From assembly GCA_031772625.1 (NCBI GenBank), contig CM062816.1, positions 829,418,556-829,482,555 on the forward strand: a stretch of DNA of 64,000 nt, given 5' to 3'. A program made the translations under genes and the position numbers. The notes under the pieces were generated by a model. That model was not told the origin of the DNA, searched no databases, and saw nothing but the letters and a program-made list of their open reading frames with translations. The DNA comes from Pinus tabuliformis (taxonomy: Eukaryota > Streptophyta > Pinopsida > Pinales > Pinaceae). This document shows, in pieces, positions 1-9,941 of the stretch; within the stretch, counting starts at the first letter, position 1; each line of letters opens with the position of its first letter.

Positions 1-210
1 GTCCAAATTGATCTCACACCCATAAACTTTACCCTCCACATTTACTAGCTCCCCTCGTAACTTGGAAGAAACATTCTTAATAACTTCGATGCATCTTTGA
101 GGATGTACTAGAAGTTGACTAATATATTGTATTGTGAATCTATTGACCAATCTGATTGTATTTTCTATGCCTTTCCTTTGATTTTGAACATTAAAAAGAC
201 ATAAATCCAT
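1..210 (-). CDS. Partial open frame running off the left edge, unknown product
   Basis: On the minus strand an ATG at 208-210 opens a frame of 70 codons that continues past base 1 without a stop, so only its beginning is visible. The predicted protein starts MDLCLFNVQNQRKGIEN and contains LLVHPQRCIEVIKNVSSK and GKVYGCEINLD. It has no signal peptide, no clear membrane segment and ordinary soluble composition. I do not recognise a family. A frame this long in AT-rich DNA is mildly unusual, but it may be an exon, a retroelement piece or chance. No promoter or splice evidence is visible. Confidence 0.25.
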   Translation of the reverse strand, partial: MDLCLFNVQNQRKGIENTIRLVNRFTIQYISQLLVHPQRCIEVIKNVSSKLRGELVNVEGKVYGCEINLD

Positions 211-1296
211 GTCATCGCTTTTCTCAAAACATTGCGCTCTAGGCATGTTAAAGTGAATAATCCATGTCATCGCTTTTCCTATTTTACTTATTTTACAGCG
301 CTTTTAGGGGCCATATTAGTATGACTCACAAATATGAGAACAAATTATGTTGATCTTATATATTAAGTGGAATTAAGGGATTTATTTTTTATAGGTGAGA
401 AAATTTATTATAATTTAGTCGTCAAATTAGCAGTGACGATAATTATCTATGGTTATTAACTGTGAATGTAGGCTGACTCATCACCATTAATCAAGGAAAA
501 CCACGCCACTTGGAATAACTTGCTGGTGGTCCGTAAGGGGGCAGGCTTTCACTCCTGCAAGATGCCTCTGGGCCTTGGGTCATTAACCTGTTTACTTACG
601 TTCCAGGAATTAAGGGATTTGCCTTAAGGGACTCAAAGAATAAATGAATAAAGAAAAAATTGTTTTTTGGGATTTTTTATTCAAATAATATTTGAAGGAA
701 AAGTTATACATTAAGGAAATATTTTATCAAAAATTCAAAAGTTAAAAGTTAAAATAAAAATTAAAAAATTGTTCTTGAAAATAAATTAATTTTTTATAAG
801 ATTTGTTCTAAATTTTATCTTTTTAAACAATCTTATTTTTTTTGATCGGCTGAGATTTTTGTTTATGTTTTTTTTTTTTTTTTTTTTCAATGTGATTTTA
901 AATAATGATGAATAAATATTTTTTCAACAAATACTACTTTATAACTAAGGAGGTAATTTTAAGTTTCTTATTTATCATGGTATTAGTTGCCAAGGATATG
1001 ACCTCAATTGAGTTGTAATTTTAACTCCAAAAGTAAAATTGATGCTACTAGGGGTATGATTTTTCGATTTAAAGATTAATAGGTTTTATCCACAATGATA
1101 TCAATTGTTAAGGGCACAATTCTAAACAAGTTGCAATTTTAACCAACCTCCCATAAAAAAGGTGCTACCAATAGCATCATTTTTTGAAACAAGGGTAAAA
1201 ATAGCTACTAAATGTGGCATATGATAAAAACATGAACTTTTGAGTATTCTCATTCATATGGCAACTCTGTTATCAATTATTTATGTATTGTTAATA
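211..1296. other. AT-rich DNA, no gene seen
   Basis: No open frame or RNA gene can be supported. A 20-bp direct repeat occurs at 204-223 and 259-278. The block at about 484-605 is more GC-rich than its surroundings and unassigned. A T-run of about 20 bases lies near 866-888. Confidence 0.5.
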
Positions 1297-1745
1297 TGTT
1301 GGGATCTTCCATAGGAGTGTAATAGTGGTGGTGGCGGGAGAAAAGGTTCCAACAAAGTTATAATAGTATAGTTATGGAGGCCATTTGACATAACATAGAC
1401 TAGGTCCACTATGTTGGTTGCATTAAACAAGGCCTATTAGGCAGTTAATGTAAATGGGCCACATTAAATATGGTCCACTACATAGTTAGCGTTATGGTTT
1501 TGTAGCTAGTTATAAATAAGGTTGGGGTCCTCCTTATGAATCATCTATTGGAGTATTTTGTATTAGAGCTTAGCTCATTGAGAAGCTTCCCTATCTTAAG
1601 GGGCAAGTGAACAAGATCATGTTCCTTCCATAAAAGAATCTTTGTATAATGTTTCCCTACCTTGAGGGTATTTTGATAAATAAAGTGTAACCATTTCTAA
1701 ATATCATTTCTTGTGATTCAAGCGTAAGGGTTAAGGATCATAACA
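1297..1745 (+). repeat. LTR-like relic (possible solo LTR)
   Basis: This stretch begins TGTTGGGATCTTCC and ends GGATCATAACA. Inside it are a TATAAATA box-like sequence near 1511, alternating CCTACC/TTGAGG motifs near 1650, and an AATAAA near 1678. This order (TG, TATA, polyadenylation signal, CA) is what an LTR shows. The phrase around 1650-1665 resembles the U5-like stretch near 59,020 in the Ty3-D fossil. No matching target duplication flanks it and no internal region adjoins it, so it is at best an old solo LTR or an end fragment. Confidence 0.3.
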
Positions 1746-3329
1746 AGCAATGTCAAAACTCTTTCTTGAGCAAAAAATACTTTTTTTTTTTCCTTTTTTT
1801 TTTTTACATTTTGTAAAGAAAAATAGGGTCATGACACTCAAATCAATTCATGTACCTTCATGAAAAGAATTTAAAGAATCCAGTTGCATATTTGAGTTCC
1901 TGTGAAAAGACATCCAAGTTTAAAAAATAAATTGTCCCAACAAAAATCTAGAAAGTGAGATATCATTGATTTAAAATAAGTGATTTTAGGGTTTTATGAT
2001 TACAATTACATAGATTGTAGAACATATATCTTTTAATAGAGCTCCCAAATTGCAACCAAACCAATGCCATTGGATAGAGGATTTTTTTGGGTTTTGTTTA
2101 ATAAATGTTATGCTTATGATCAATTGTAATGTGCTACAACATTTACAAATTTCCACTATCGAACCCTAGCAAGCCCAAAGTAGGAAAATGTTGAAAAAAC
2201 ATGCCATGGGAGGATCAAATGACAATATTAAGAACTTTATACATATTTAAGAAATATTACAATAAGTTATGGAAGTTCTGCTAATTTGGTGAGAATTTTA
2301 GGAGACATTAGCAATATTAGTGAAATGCATACTTCTATTAGAAAAATATTCTAGAGGGATATATACTTGGGGTGATTTAGATAATGCTTGAGTTGACTGG
2401 CATATCGATAGTTGTAATCTCTAGGAAGAAAACTACTTCTAACTTCTCTGTGATGACTCTGTCTCACCATATGAAGAAAATTTTATTGAAGGATGTATAA
2501 AGAAGGTTATGACTAATAATCTTGTGTTTGTATGTTCTCTCTAATGGTAGTGTTCCTTCAAATCAAAACCTAATCTTTCACAACTCTATGGATGATATTA
2601 TTGTGAAGAACTACAGAACAAGCAAGCACAACAAGCAATGATGGAAAATGTTTTATGCCATTCTCGACATATTGTATTGATCTAATGATAACAATTTATA
2701 ATACATTAATTCAACCACTTCTAGATCTAGATGCAGTTAACAATTCATCAATGGATCATGACAACACCTCATCAATGGATAAAGTTTACAATTCATATAA
2801 ATTTGATCTCACACTTTGTGATTGTCGAGGTACTCACAATCTAGCATTCCCCACCCTACCCGTGATTCACAAGTCTAAATAATTCTACCATTCACAATTA
2901 CTTTTATCATCTTCATTCTAAAATTATTGAATTGAGATTTAATGTAGATATTCCTGAGAAACTTCCAATATATTGATTTTTAGAAATTCATATGGAAGTG
3001 AATAACTACCATGTCTTAACATTCCCATTCTTCAAACTATCCCAATTGTTTATTGATAGATATGAGGAGACCAGTTCGTATGCTAAAATTTACAAATGTT
3101 AATTATTTTTTGTGACTAATAAGACTTTGAATCTTGAATCCTGACTATTATCATTGTTATGTGATATTCTCCTTGTCAGTTGCAAGGTGAGAAGTATGTT
3201 GAAGGGATCCAAGCTCGAGCTTTGGATTCTTTTGTTCTTCAATACTTCATAATTTAAGGGATCTAAGATTGAGATTTGGATTCTTTTTTCAATAGTTTTT
3301 TTAGTTGAGCACTAACAATATTCACTAGA
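1746..3329. other. AT-rich DNA, no gene recognised
   Basis: Only short open frames occur. The longest, 75 codons at 2655-2882 on the plus strand, has no recognisable domain. The region may be decayed retroelement sequence, but I see nothing that identifies a family. Confidence 0.5.
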
Positions 3330-3537
3330 TTTGGTGGTTTTTGGTTAACCATTAACCATCGTCCATCAATACTAGTGATTTTTGGTTTACCACTAACCAT
3401 TTTTACTTGAATAATGTGGTAGTTTTGGATAATCACTAACCAATTTGATTTGAACAAGGTGGCGGTTTTGGTTTACCACTCACCAATTTTAATTGAAAAT
3501 TTTGGTGGTTTTCATTTACCATTAGCCATGTTCACTT
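3330..3537 (+). repeat. Tandem repeat, about 43-bp unit, about 5 copies
   Basis: Diverged copies of a unit built on GGTTTTGGTTTACCACTAAC follow one another from about 3330 (units starting near 3330, 3374, 3416, 3459 and 3503). A shorter related pair around TTTGGATTCTTTT lies just before (about 3222-3290). No coding potential is evident. Confidence 0.6.
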
Positions 3538-4201
3538 CCCCCTTAAGGTGAAAGAGAGTTCCATCATTGTACCCCCCCTGAAGATGTTAAGAGAGTATAT
3601 TTTCATCAATGTGCTCCCCACATTGAGGAGGAGAAAGTACCATATTTATGGTTCGTGTTTTAATTTTAGATAACATACAAAATTGGATCCGTATCATGCC
3701 CAAAATCATATGGAAGAATTGTTATAAAGTTTTTTCTCTTGTCATTTATCCTTTTTTTAATTGTGTCTTTGCCTTTGATTTTCCTAGATAGTAAGACTTA
3801 TGAAACTTCATTATTTTTTAATTCCATTTCCAATATTTGATCATCCATAATGAATTGTTTTCTTATCTTTATTCGTCTTTTAGCACTTTTCAAAGAGGTG
3901 ATTTATGATCTTCTCAAAATGAAGACAAGGATGGAGGTCAAAACAATGACTCTCCGTGTGACCAAATATATGAAAATGTTGGAACCTATGTTTTTATTCA
4001 ATATCATTGTATTATTAACTTTTGGAGTGTTCAAAATTTCGTCAAGAAACCCTCCACTCACAAAATTAATCAATTTGGAGTAATATAGGGTATGAACGTT
4101 ATTGTTTTTTTTCATATCATATCCCATGTGTCGATTTCTGTTGCACTATATTCCTTTCCACAACCTTACAATGTTGTTGGGAAGATCATGTTGAATTTGA
4201 A
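3538..4201. other. AT-rich flank of LINE1, no gene seen
   Basis: Two overlapping short frames on opposite strands (3850-4083 plus, 3903-4127 minus) occupy the same DNA and neither shows a domain. This is the left flank of the LINE1 insertion site. Confidence 0.45.
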
Positions 4202-4219
4202 CATGTACAACTTCATCAT
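4202..4219. repeat. LINE1 target-site duplication, left copy (18 bp)
   Basis: CATGTACAACTTCATCAT here is identical to 11731-11748. It abuts the T-rich tail of LINE1 at 4220, exactly as target-primed reverse transcription of a minus-strand element predicts. Confidence 0.93.
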
Positions 4220-4568
4220 TTTTTTTATTTTTATTTTTGTGTAAATCAGCGTATTATATTAGCGTAAGAATACATATTTTACAAAAGGTCTGCACGAGCA
4301 GACAGCAGACTGCCATTTTACAGAGCATTCACCAAGAGATGACCACAAAGACCAGCCAAACGACCCCGGGCACACCACGCAGGGCGGCAGAGAAAAAGGG
4401 GGTTGACAAAAGCAGTAGAGACCAGACCTCTAAACAACTAGAGCTGCAGACAATGAACGATGAGTTCCTGAGCAAAAATATAACAAAACCAAGAAAACCC
4501 ACCAGGGTAGGTAGATACAACAACTGACCCAACCTCAGGAATTCAGCAAGAACGAAAGCCAAAACCCG
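4220..4568 (-). other. LINE1 3' untranslated end and A-rich tail
   Basis: Downstream of ORF3 this 349-bp segment ends on the minus strand in a short terminal stretch followed by repeated A4-A7/T blocks next to the target duplication. A 96-codon plus-strand frame and a 77-codon minus-strand frame here overlap each other and look like chance. Confidence 0.7.
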
Positions 4569-5168
4569 TTACATTTCAAGAACAATATAATTTTTGGAGG
4601 TATCCGGCATAGACGCTGTCTTAGCCTTGCTTGCCTGAGCAGGCGCTGGACGAGTGTTCTGAAAATTGCCAGTGCGCTCCTCCATCCTATCCTCAGCATG
4701 CCTAGCATCAGGACCTATAGTGTGCCTCAAGAGACTAATTAGAACTGAGAGTTTCTTTGAAATGTTGTCAAATTTTTGTTCCAGTGCGCTTATCTTGAAC
4801 TCTAAGCTTTCCATAATTGCAATGTGCTCCTCTGACGCAGCTGCAGTTGCCTGTTGGGCTTGACGCACTTGGTCAGAATAGTTCCACTGCATACTCAGAG
4901 CCTTGGCCAACATTGTCTTCATTCTCCACATCTCTGCTTGTGTTCGCACAAATTGAGTTGCACGCGTTGTAATCAAGCCAGGGTCCTGAATCCCGTCAAT
5001 CTCCTTCTCTAGCTCTTGAGCCTTCAAATTTTCCTCCTCCTCCGTGGAAATGGCCTCCAACTCCTCGATTTTCTGTTTTTCTTTCTGCGAGATGCGGGTC
5101 TCATATTCTTCGCGAGCTCTTTTTAAATATCTGTTGGCCGAAGCATTACGACTTCCCTCTCCCGCCAT
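4569..5168 (-). CDS. LINE1 ORF3: unrecognised 199-aa coiled-coil protein
   Basis: An ATG at 5166-5168 opens an uninterrupted 199-codon frame ending at 4569, downstream of ORF2 but inside the element, since the A-rich tail and target duplication lie beyond it. The protein starts MAGEGSRNASANRYLKRARE. It is strongly charged over residues 15-60 (runs such as EEYETRISQKEKQKIEE). A middle segment is rich in Gln, Ala and Met, a second predicted coiled coil around residues 105-140 contains ALEQKFDNISKKL, and the tail is Pro/Ala/Lys-rich. No zinc finger or membrane segment is visible. The frame extends upstream to 5489, but that part looks non-coding. Typical plant L1 elements carry two ORFs, so a third is unusual. 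It could be element-encoded, captured from a host transcript, or untranslated. Confidence 0.55.
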   Translation of the reverse strand: MAGEGSRNASANRYLKRAREEYETRISQKEKQKIEELEAISTEEEENLKAQELEKEIDGIQDPGLITTRATQFVRTQAEMWRMKTMLAKALSMQWNYSDQVRQAQQATAAASEEHIAIMESLEFKISALEQKFDNISKKLSVLISLLRHTIGPDARHAEDRMEERTGNFQNTRPAPAQASKAKTASMPDTSKNYIVLEM

Positions 5169-5639
5169 GATTTCAACCACACTCGACAGGCAGCACAACG
5201 TTCTACGACCGAAGGAAGAGTGTTTCAGCCTCCAAATCGAAGAAACAGTGCCTCTGCCTATGCGTAGAGCTACTAATAAATAGATAAGATTGGGGGATTC
5301 ACTGGCTGTATGCCGATCCACTCCCTGTTGCCCGCAGGTCTTGTCATCATTATTCCTGCGAGGTGGTGTATTATTTCGGTTATGGCTTGATATCTTGCCC
5401 TTACGGTCACTTTCCTTGCCATCCTCCAAAGCATGCCAAGTGTACCGTCTACTATAAGGGTGTCGGCGGCGCACATTCTTTTTGATCATGTATCGGATGC
5501 GAATACCTTCCTCCTACTCGAGCATTGAATGCTCCTGAACTGCCTGTCCTTCGCTCCTCTACCAACCTTTAAATCTACCTGCTGTACGCATGATCCTACT
5601 CATGTCGTAAACCTTACCTAAAGCGCCGACCCTTCGGCC

Positions 5640-8600
5640 TTACTTTTCATTCATCAAACCCTGCCTCGAGAGCAGGGTACACCTATCTCTTAATTCCGGG
5701 CATATGACATCCTGCCAACAGCTGTCCAATATGCTAGTGGGGTTCTCTATACCATAATTCACCAGATGGTCCGCGACTACGTTGGCTTTACGTCTAACAG
5801 CCTGAAAGATCAAACCTTTCAGCCACCCAAAATGTTTAGCTATGTTTTTTGTAACTTTAGCCAGTCTCTAGTGCTGAGTGACCTTACTAGCTTTGGCTCT
5901 CGCATACATCTTTCTGGCTGCTGTTATCGCAAGCTGAGAGTCCCCCTCAACCACCGCTGCGCCTGCCTGTAAGTTTCTGAGAATTCTGAGACCCTGTTCC
6001 ATAGCTGCGAACTCCATCTCATTGTTCGTTCCTTCTCCTAAGGCTCTGCTGTAGATATGCTGAATTTCTCCTGCGCTGTTCCTTATAATGCCCCCGATGT
6101 CAGCCATTCCTGGATTGCCTCTCGAAGCTCCATCAAAATTTAGCTTGAGGAAGCCTACAGGTGGTCGTTTCCAGATACTCAACTTGGTACTCTCCTGTTG
6201 GTGATTTGATGTGGCCACACTCATTCCATTATCCAGGTTAAAGGCTTTTAAAATTTGTAAGTCCCGATTTGATACTTTGTTATCTTGGTCTGCTTTGCTT
6301 TTGACAAGAACCAATTGTCTTACATTTTGGGTAATAATTTCTAGAGCGTGAATTATATCTCTGGTTTCGTTTAAGAATACTCTTATGTTTCGTTCTTTCC
6401 AAATTGTCCATGTGATGAACCCCGACATTATTTTCCAAATGGTATTGATCCTCTGATTACTAGAAAAGTTGCCCCGCCAATTCTCAATGGTCTCTTGGAT
6501 GGAATTTCTGGTTCTGTCCGTTTGCTGCAAAGTGTTTTCCGCCCAATTCCACAGGTGGTTAGCCCACTCGCAAGTGTTGAAGAGATGATTCATAGTTTCT
6601 TCTTCCTTATTGCACATGGGGCACCTAGAAGGGCCGCAAAACCCTTTCTTGCGGAGATTCTCCCATGTGAGAGTTTTCCTGCGCATTAGGAGCCAGAGGA
6701 AGATTTTAATTTTCGGCCAGAATTGAGAATCCCAGACCTGGTTGCTCCATTGAACCTCTTCGACTGGCTCTGAGTTTTCGATACACTCTCTGGCTTCTTT
6801 GAGCATGAAGTAGCCCCCTCCTTGCTTTCCCCATCTTAGTTGATCTCTGTCATCAGCCTTCCTTATTCTTCTTTTGTTTAATAGATTCTGCAGGTTCCTG
6901 ACGTCGTTGTTAGCCTCAGTTGAGTTTTCTGTATCATTGATCGTCCATTCTCTCCATTCCAGGTCCCTGCTATTAGGATTCCAATAGTGATTCACCGTGG
7001 TTCTCCCCAGCCCTTGATAATTTCTCTGCAGGTCTGCAAACTCTGGCCTCTCTAATTTCGGGAGTTGTTGCCAGGCATCCTCCCAAAACAAGGCCGTTTC
7101 CCCATTACGAATTTCCCAAAAGCTATTCTCCTGTACAATACCTCGATTACTCCTTGCAAGGTTCCAGATCGGAGATCCTTTTGGATTCTCTTGCATTCTG
7201 ATTAAGTCTTGAGTGCTGTGCAATGGAGCGTATTTTTCCTTCCAATGTCTAGCTCAAGGAAGATTGGGTTCCTTCAGCCATTTCCACCAAAGCTTAGCCC
7301 CACAGGCTCTATTAATGGTAAAGGGATCTAGCAGGTTTAACCCTCCCAACTTTTTGGGTTTGCACAATTTATTCCATGCCAATAGTGCCCACTTTTTCTT
7401 CTCTGCGTTTCCTGTCCATAAAAAGGATCTTTGAATCACCCTCATCTTCTGCAAGACTCCCTTGGGAGCAGGGATTATGGAGAGCAAGTATTGAGGAATA
7501 GCTTGCAGAATTGCTTTAGTTAACACTAGCCGCCCTGCAAAATTGAGAGCTCTATGGGTCCAGTGATGACATCTCTTCTCCAAATTGGCTAGGATCTTCT
7601 CCCAATGTACTTTTTGCCAAGGTTTGTCTGTTAGGGAAGCGCCTAGGTACCTCGAGGGCAGACTTCCTCTGCTGAAGCCTAGAATGCTAGACATATTTTT
7701 TTGCACAGCTAGATGCGTATTGAAGAAAAAGATGGTAGATTTAGATAGATTAATTTCCATACCTGAGGCTTCACTGAAAAGATTGAGGATCCTCTTGTAG
7801 CCCAGGGCTTCTTTGACTGTAGGAGAACCATGCAACATTGTATCATCAACAAATTGTTGGTGAGTGGTCGCTGGAATATGGGGCAGGGGCTGTAACCCTC
7901 TGATCTTTCCTTCCTCTTTAGCGCTGCGAATGAGTCTGCTCAAACCTTCCATCAGGATAACAAAAAGGAACGGTGATAAAGGGTCTCCTTGTCTGATTCC
8001 TCGTGAGGGGGAGAATTGGTTGGCAGGGGAGCCATTAACCAGAATAGAAAATTTGGTAGATTTAATCAGAGCTAAAATCCATTTAACCCATTGATTGGCA
8101 AACCCGAAATATTTTAAGATTGCTTCAAGGTAGTTCCAGTTTACCTTATCTAAGTCCAGTTGCATCATCATGCCTGCGATTTTCCTGGATTGAAGAGTAT
8201 GAATCATTTCCTGAGCCAGTAAAATATTGTCCAGAATTTGCCTTCCTTCAACATACCCTGATTTTTCTTATGAGATGAGGCTCGGAAGAATGGGTTTCAA
8301 TTTATTGGCAATAACTTTAGAGATAATCTTATAAATGACATTGCATAAAGCAATGGGCCTAAACTTTGCTGGGGTGTTGGCTTCTTCTTCTTTGGGAATC
8401 AGGGCTAGGAAAGTAGAATTTAGGGATTTGAGAATTGAGGCTGAGCGCCGAGAGTCCTCCACCACTTCCCAGACCTCAGATTTGACAATTTCCCAGCAGG
8501 CTTTATAAAAGTTGATGGTAAAGCCATCAGGCCCAGGCGTTTTGTCATTCGGCATACTCTTCACAGCTTCTTCCACCTCTTCCAGAGAGATTTCCCTAGT

Positions 8601-9923
8601 TAATGCAAGATTTTGCTCATTGGTGATTGTTTTGGGAATGGATTTAATGAGTTTAGCGATTGCTTATGTTCTGTCCACCTCAGGCTCCTGAGCTATGCTG
8701 TTAAAATGCGTAGTGAGCAGGGTTGAGATTCCTTGATGATTCTGAAGAATGTCTCCCTGATCGTTTCTGAGACCGAGGATTTTATTGGCGCCTCTGTAGT
8801 CTAGTGCTGATCTGTGAAAGAATTTGGTGTTCTGTTCCCCTTCCTTTAGCCACTGAATACGGGACTTTTGCTTCCATAGGGTTTCTTCTTGTTGGCAGCG
8901 AAGCTGCCATTGTTGCATCAAAATTTTTTCTTGGTCTGCAGAGTCTGAGTTGCTATCTCCAGTTATCCATCCATTATGAATCTGCTCTAGCTGCTCCTCT
9001 ATTTTGGCTTTCTCTTTAAATATATTCCCAAAAATTGTTACATTCCATGCTTTGATTTTATTTCTGATGTATCTCAATTTACCTTGTAATTTGTACATTT
9101 TGGTGCCTCTTATGTCCATCGGTTCATGCCACCACTTCTCAACAAGTTGAATAAAGTCCGGGTGATTAAGCCAAAACTTCTCAAATCGAAATGGCTTGTT
9201 TCTAGGAGTGCCCTGGATCGCAGCAATTAGAGAAATGGGCCAATGGTCTGACCCTCCACTAGGTAGAATGTCTGATTCTACTACCACTCCCTCCAACAGA
9301 ATGCTTTCAGATATAAGAGATATGTCAAGATGAGAGGCGATTTGTCTTTCACCTCCCCTTCTATTATTCCAAGTGAAGGCCCCACTCTTGGGTTGAATAT
9401 CCACTAATTTAGCTGAAACGATGAAATCTAGAAAGCTTCAGAATATTTGTTGAGTCTCCTGATCCCTCCTTTCTTCTGTAAAAGTGAAGTGATCATATTG
9501 AAATCTCCTCCTATGATTTCCTTCGCGCTGGGATATCTAAGCTTCAGATTCAAAAGAGTTCTAAGAAAAATGTATTTATCTTCTAATTTCTGAGGTATAA
9601 ACGTTGGTGCATAGATAAGTCTCTGAGTTGCCTATCATTTGAACTTCTGGAGCTATAAAGGATCTATTAGCTTCAGCTGAGAGGATATTGATTACATGCG
9701 GATCCCACAGGGTGACTAAACCTCCTTCCCATCCATGACTAGTAGTCTCCATGTATTTCATTTGTCTACCTAGCTTTTTGCTTACATTATCAATAATGTT
9801 ACTTGCGCATTTGGTTTCTTGCACAAATACAATATCAGGTTTTTCCTTTTGGACCTTCCTCTTTAAGAGCCTTTGTTTAGTTTGGCTATTGAGCCCTCTG
9901 GCATTCCAAGAGATGAATTTCAT
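5640..9923 (-). pseudogene. LINE1 ORF2: endonuclease / reverse transcriptase / RNase H polyprotein (broken)
   Basis: Read from 9923 down to TAA at 5640-5642 (1428 codons with breaks). The AP-endonuclease domain shows SWNARGLN at the N-terminus, VQETK, GGDFNM (near 9500, in the shifted stretch) and SGGSDHWPIS. The reverse transcriptase shows TPGPDGF, FLALIPKEE, RPIALCNVIYKI, RGIRQGDPLSPFLF and FVDD (about 7842-7853) in place of the usual FADD. A zinc-binding region has CPMC with HLFNTC. RNase H shows LNFDGASRGNPG, NNEMEFAA, VEGDSQL and NVVADHLVN, so all four acidic residues remain. Stops lie at 8664, 8268, 7254 and 5868. Frame changes near 9595 and 9430 cancel. Motif A reads QLDLDKVNWNYL, about four residues shorter than the usual DKAYDxVNW form. 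ORF2 starts 18 nt after ORF1 ends. Confidence 0.93.
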
Positions 9924-9941
9924 TTAAAACTAAAGGGAAAA

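Noticed and set aside
1297-1745. Calling a definite solo LTR
   Set aside because: No matching 5-bp flanks and no second copy in the window; kept only as an LTR-like relic.
4329-4562. 77-codon minus-strand frame and the overlapping 96-codon plus-strand frame at 4237-4527
   Set aside because: They overlap each other within the LINE1 3' end and show no domain.
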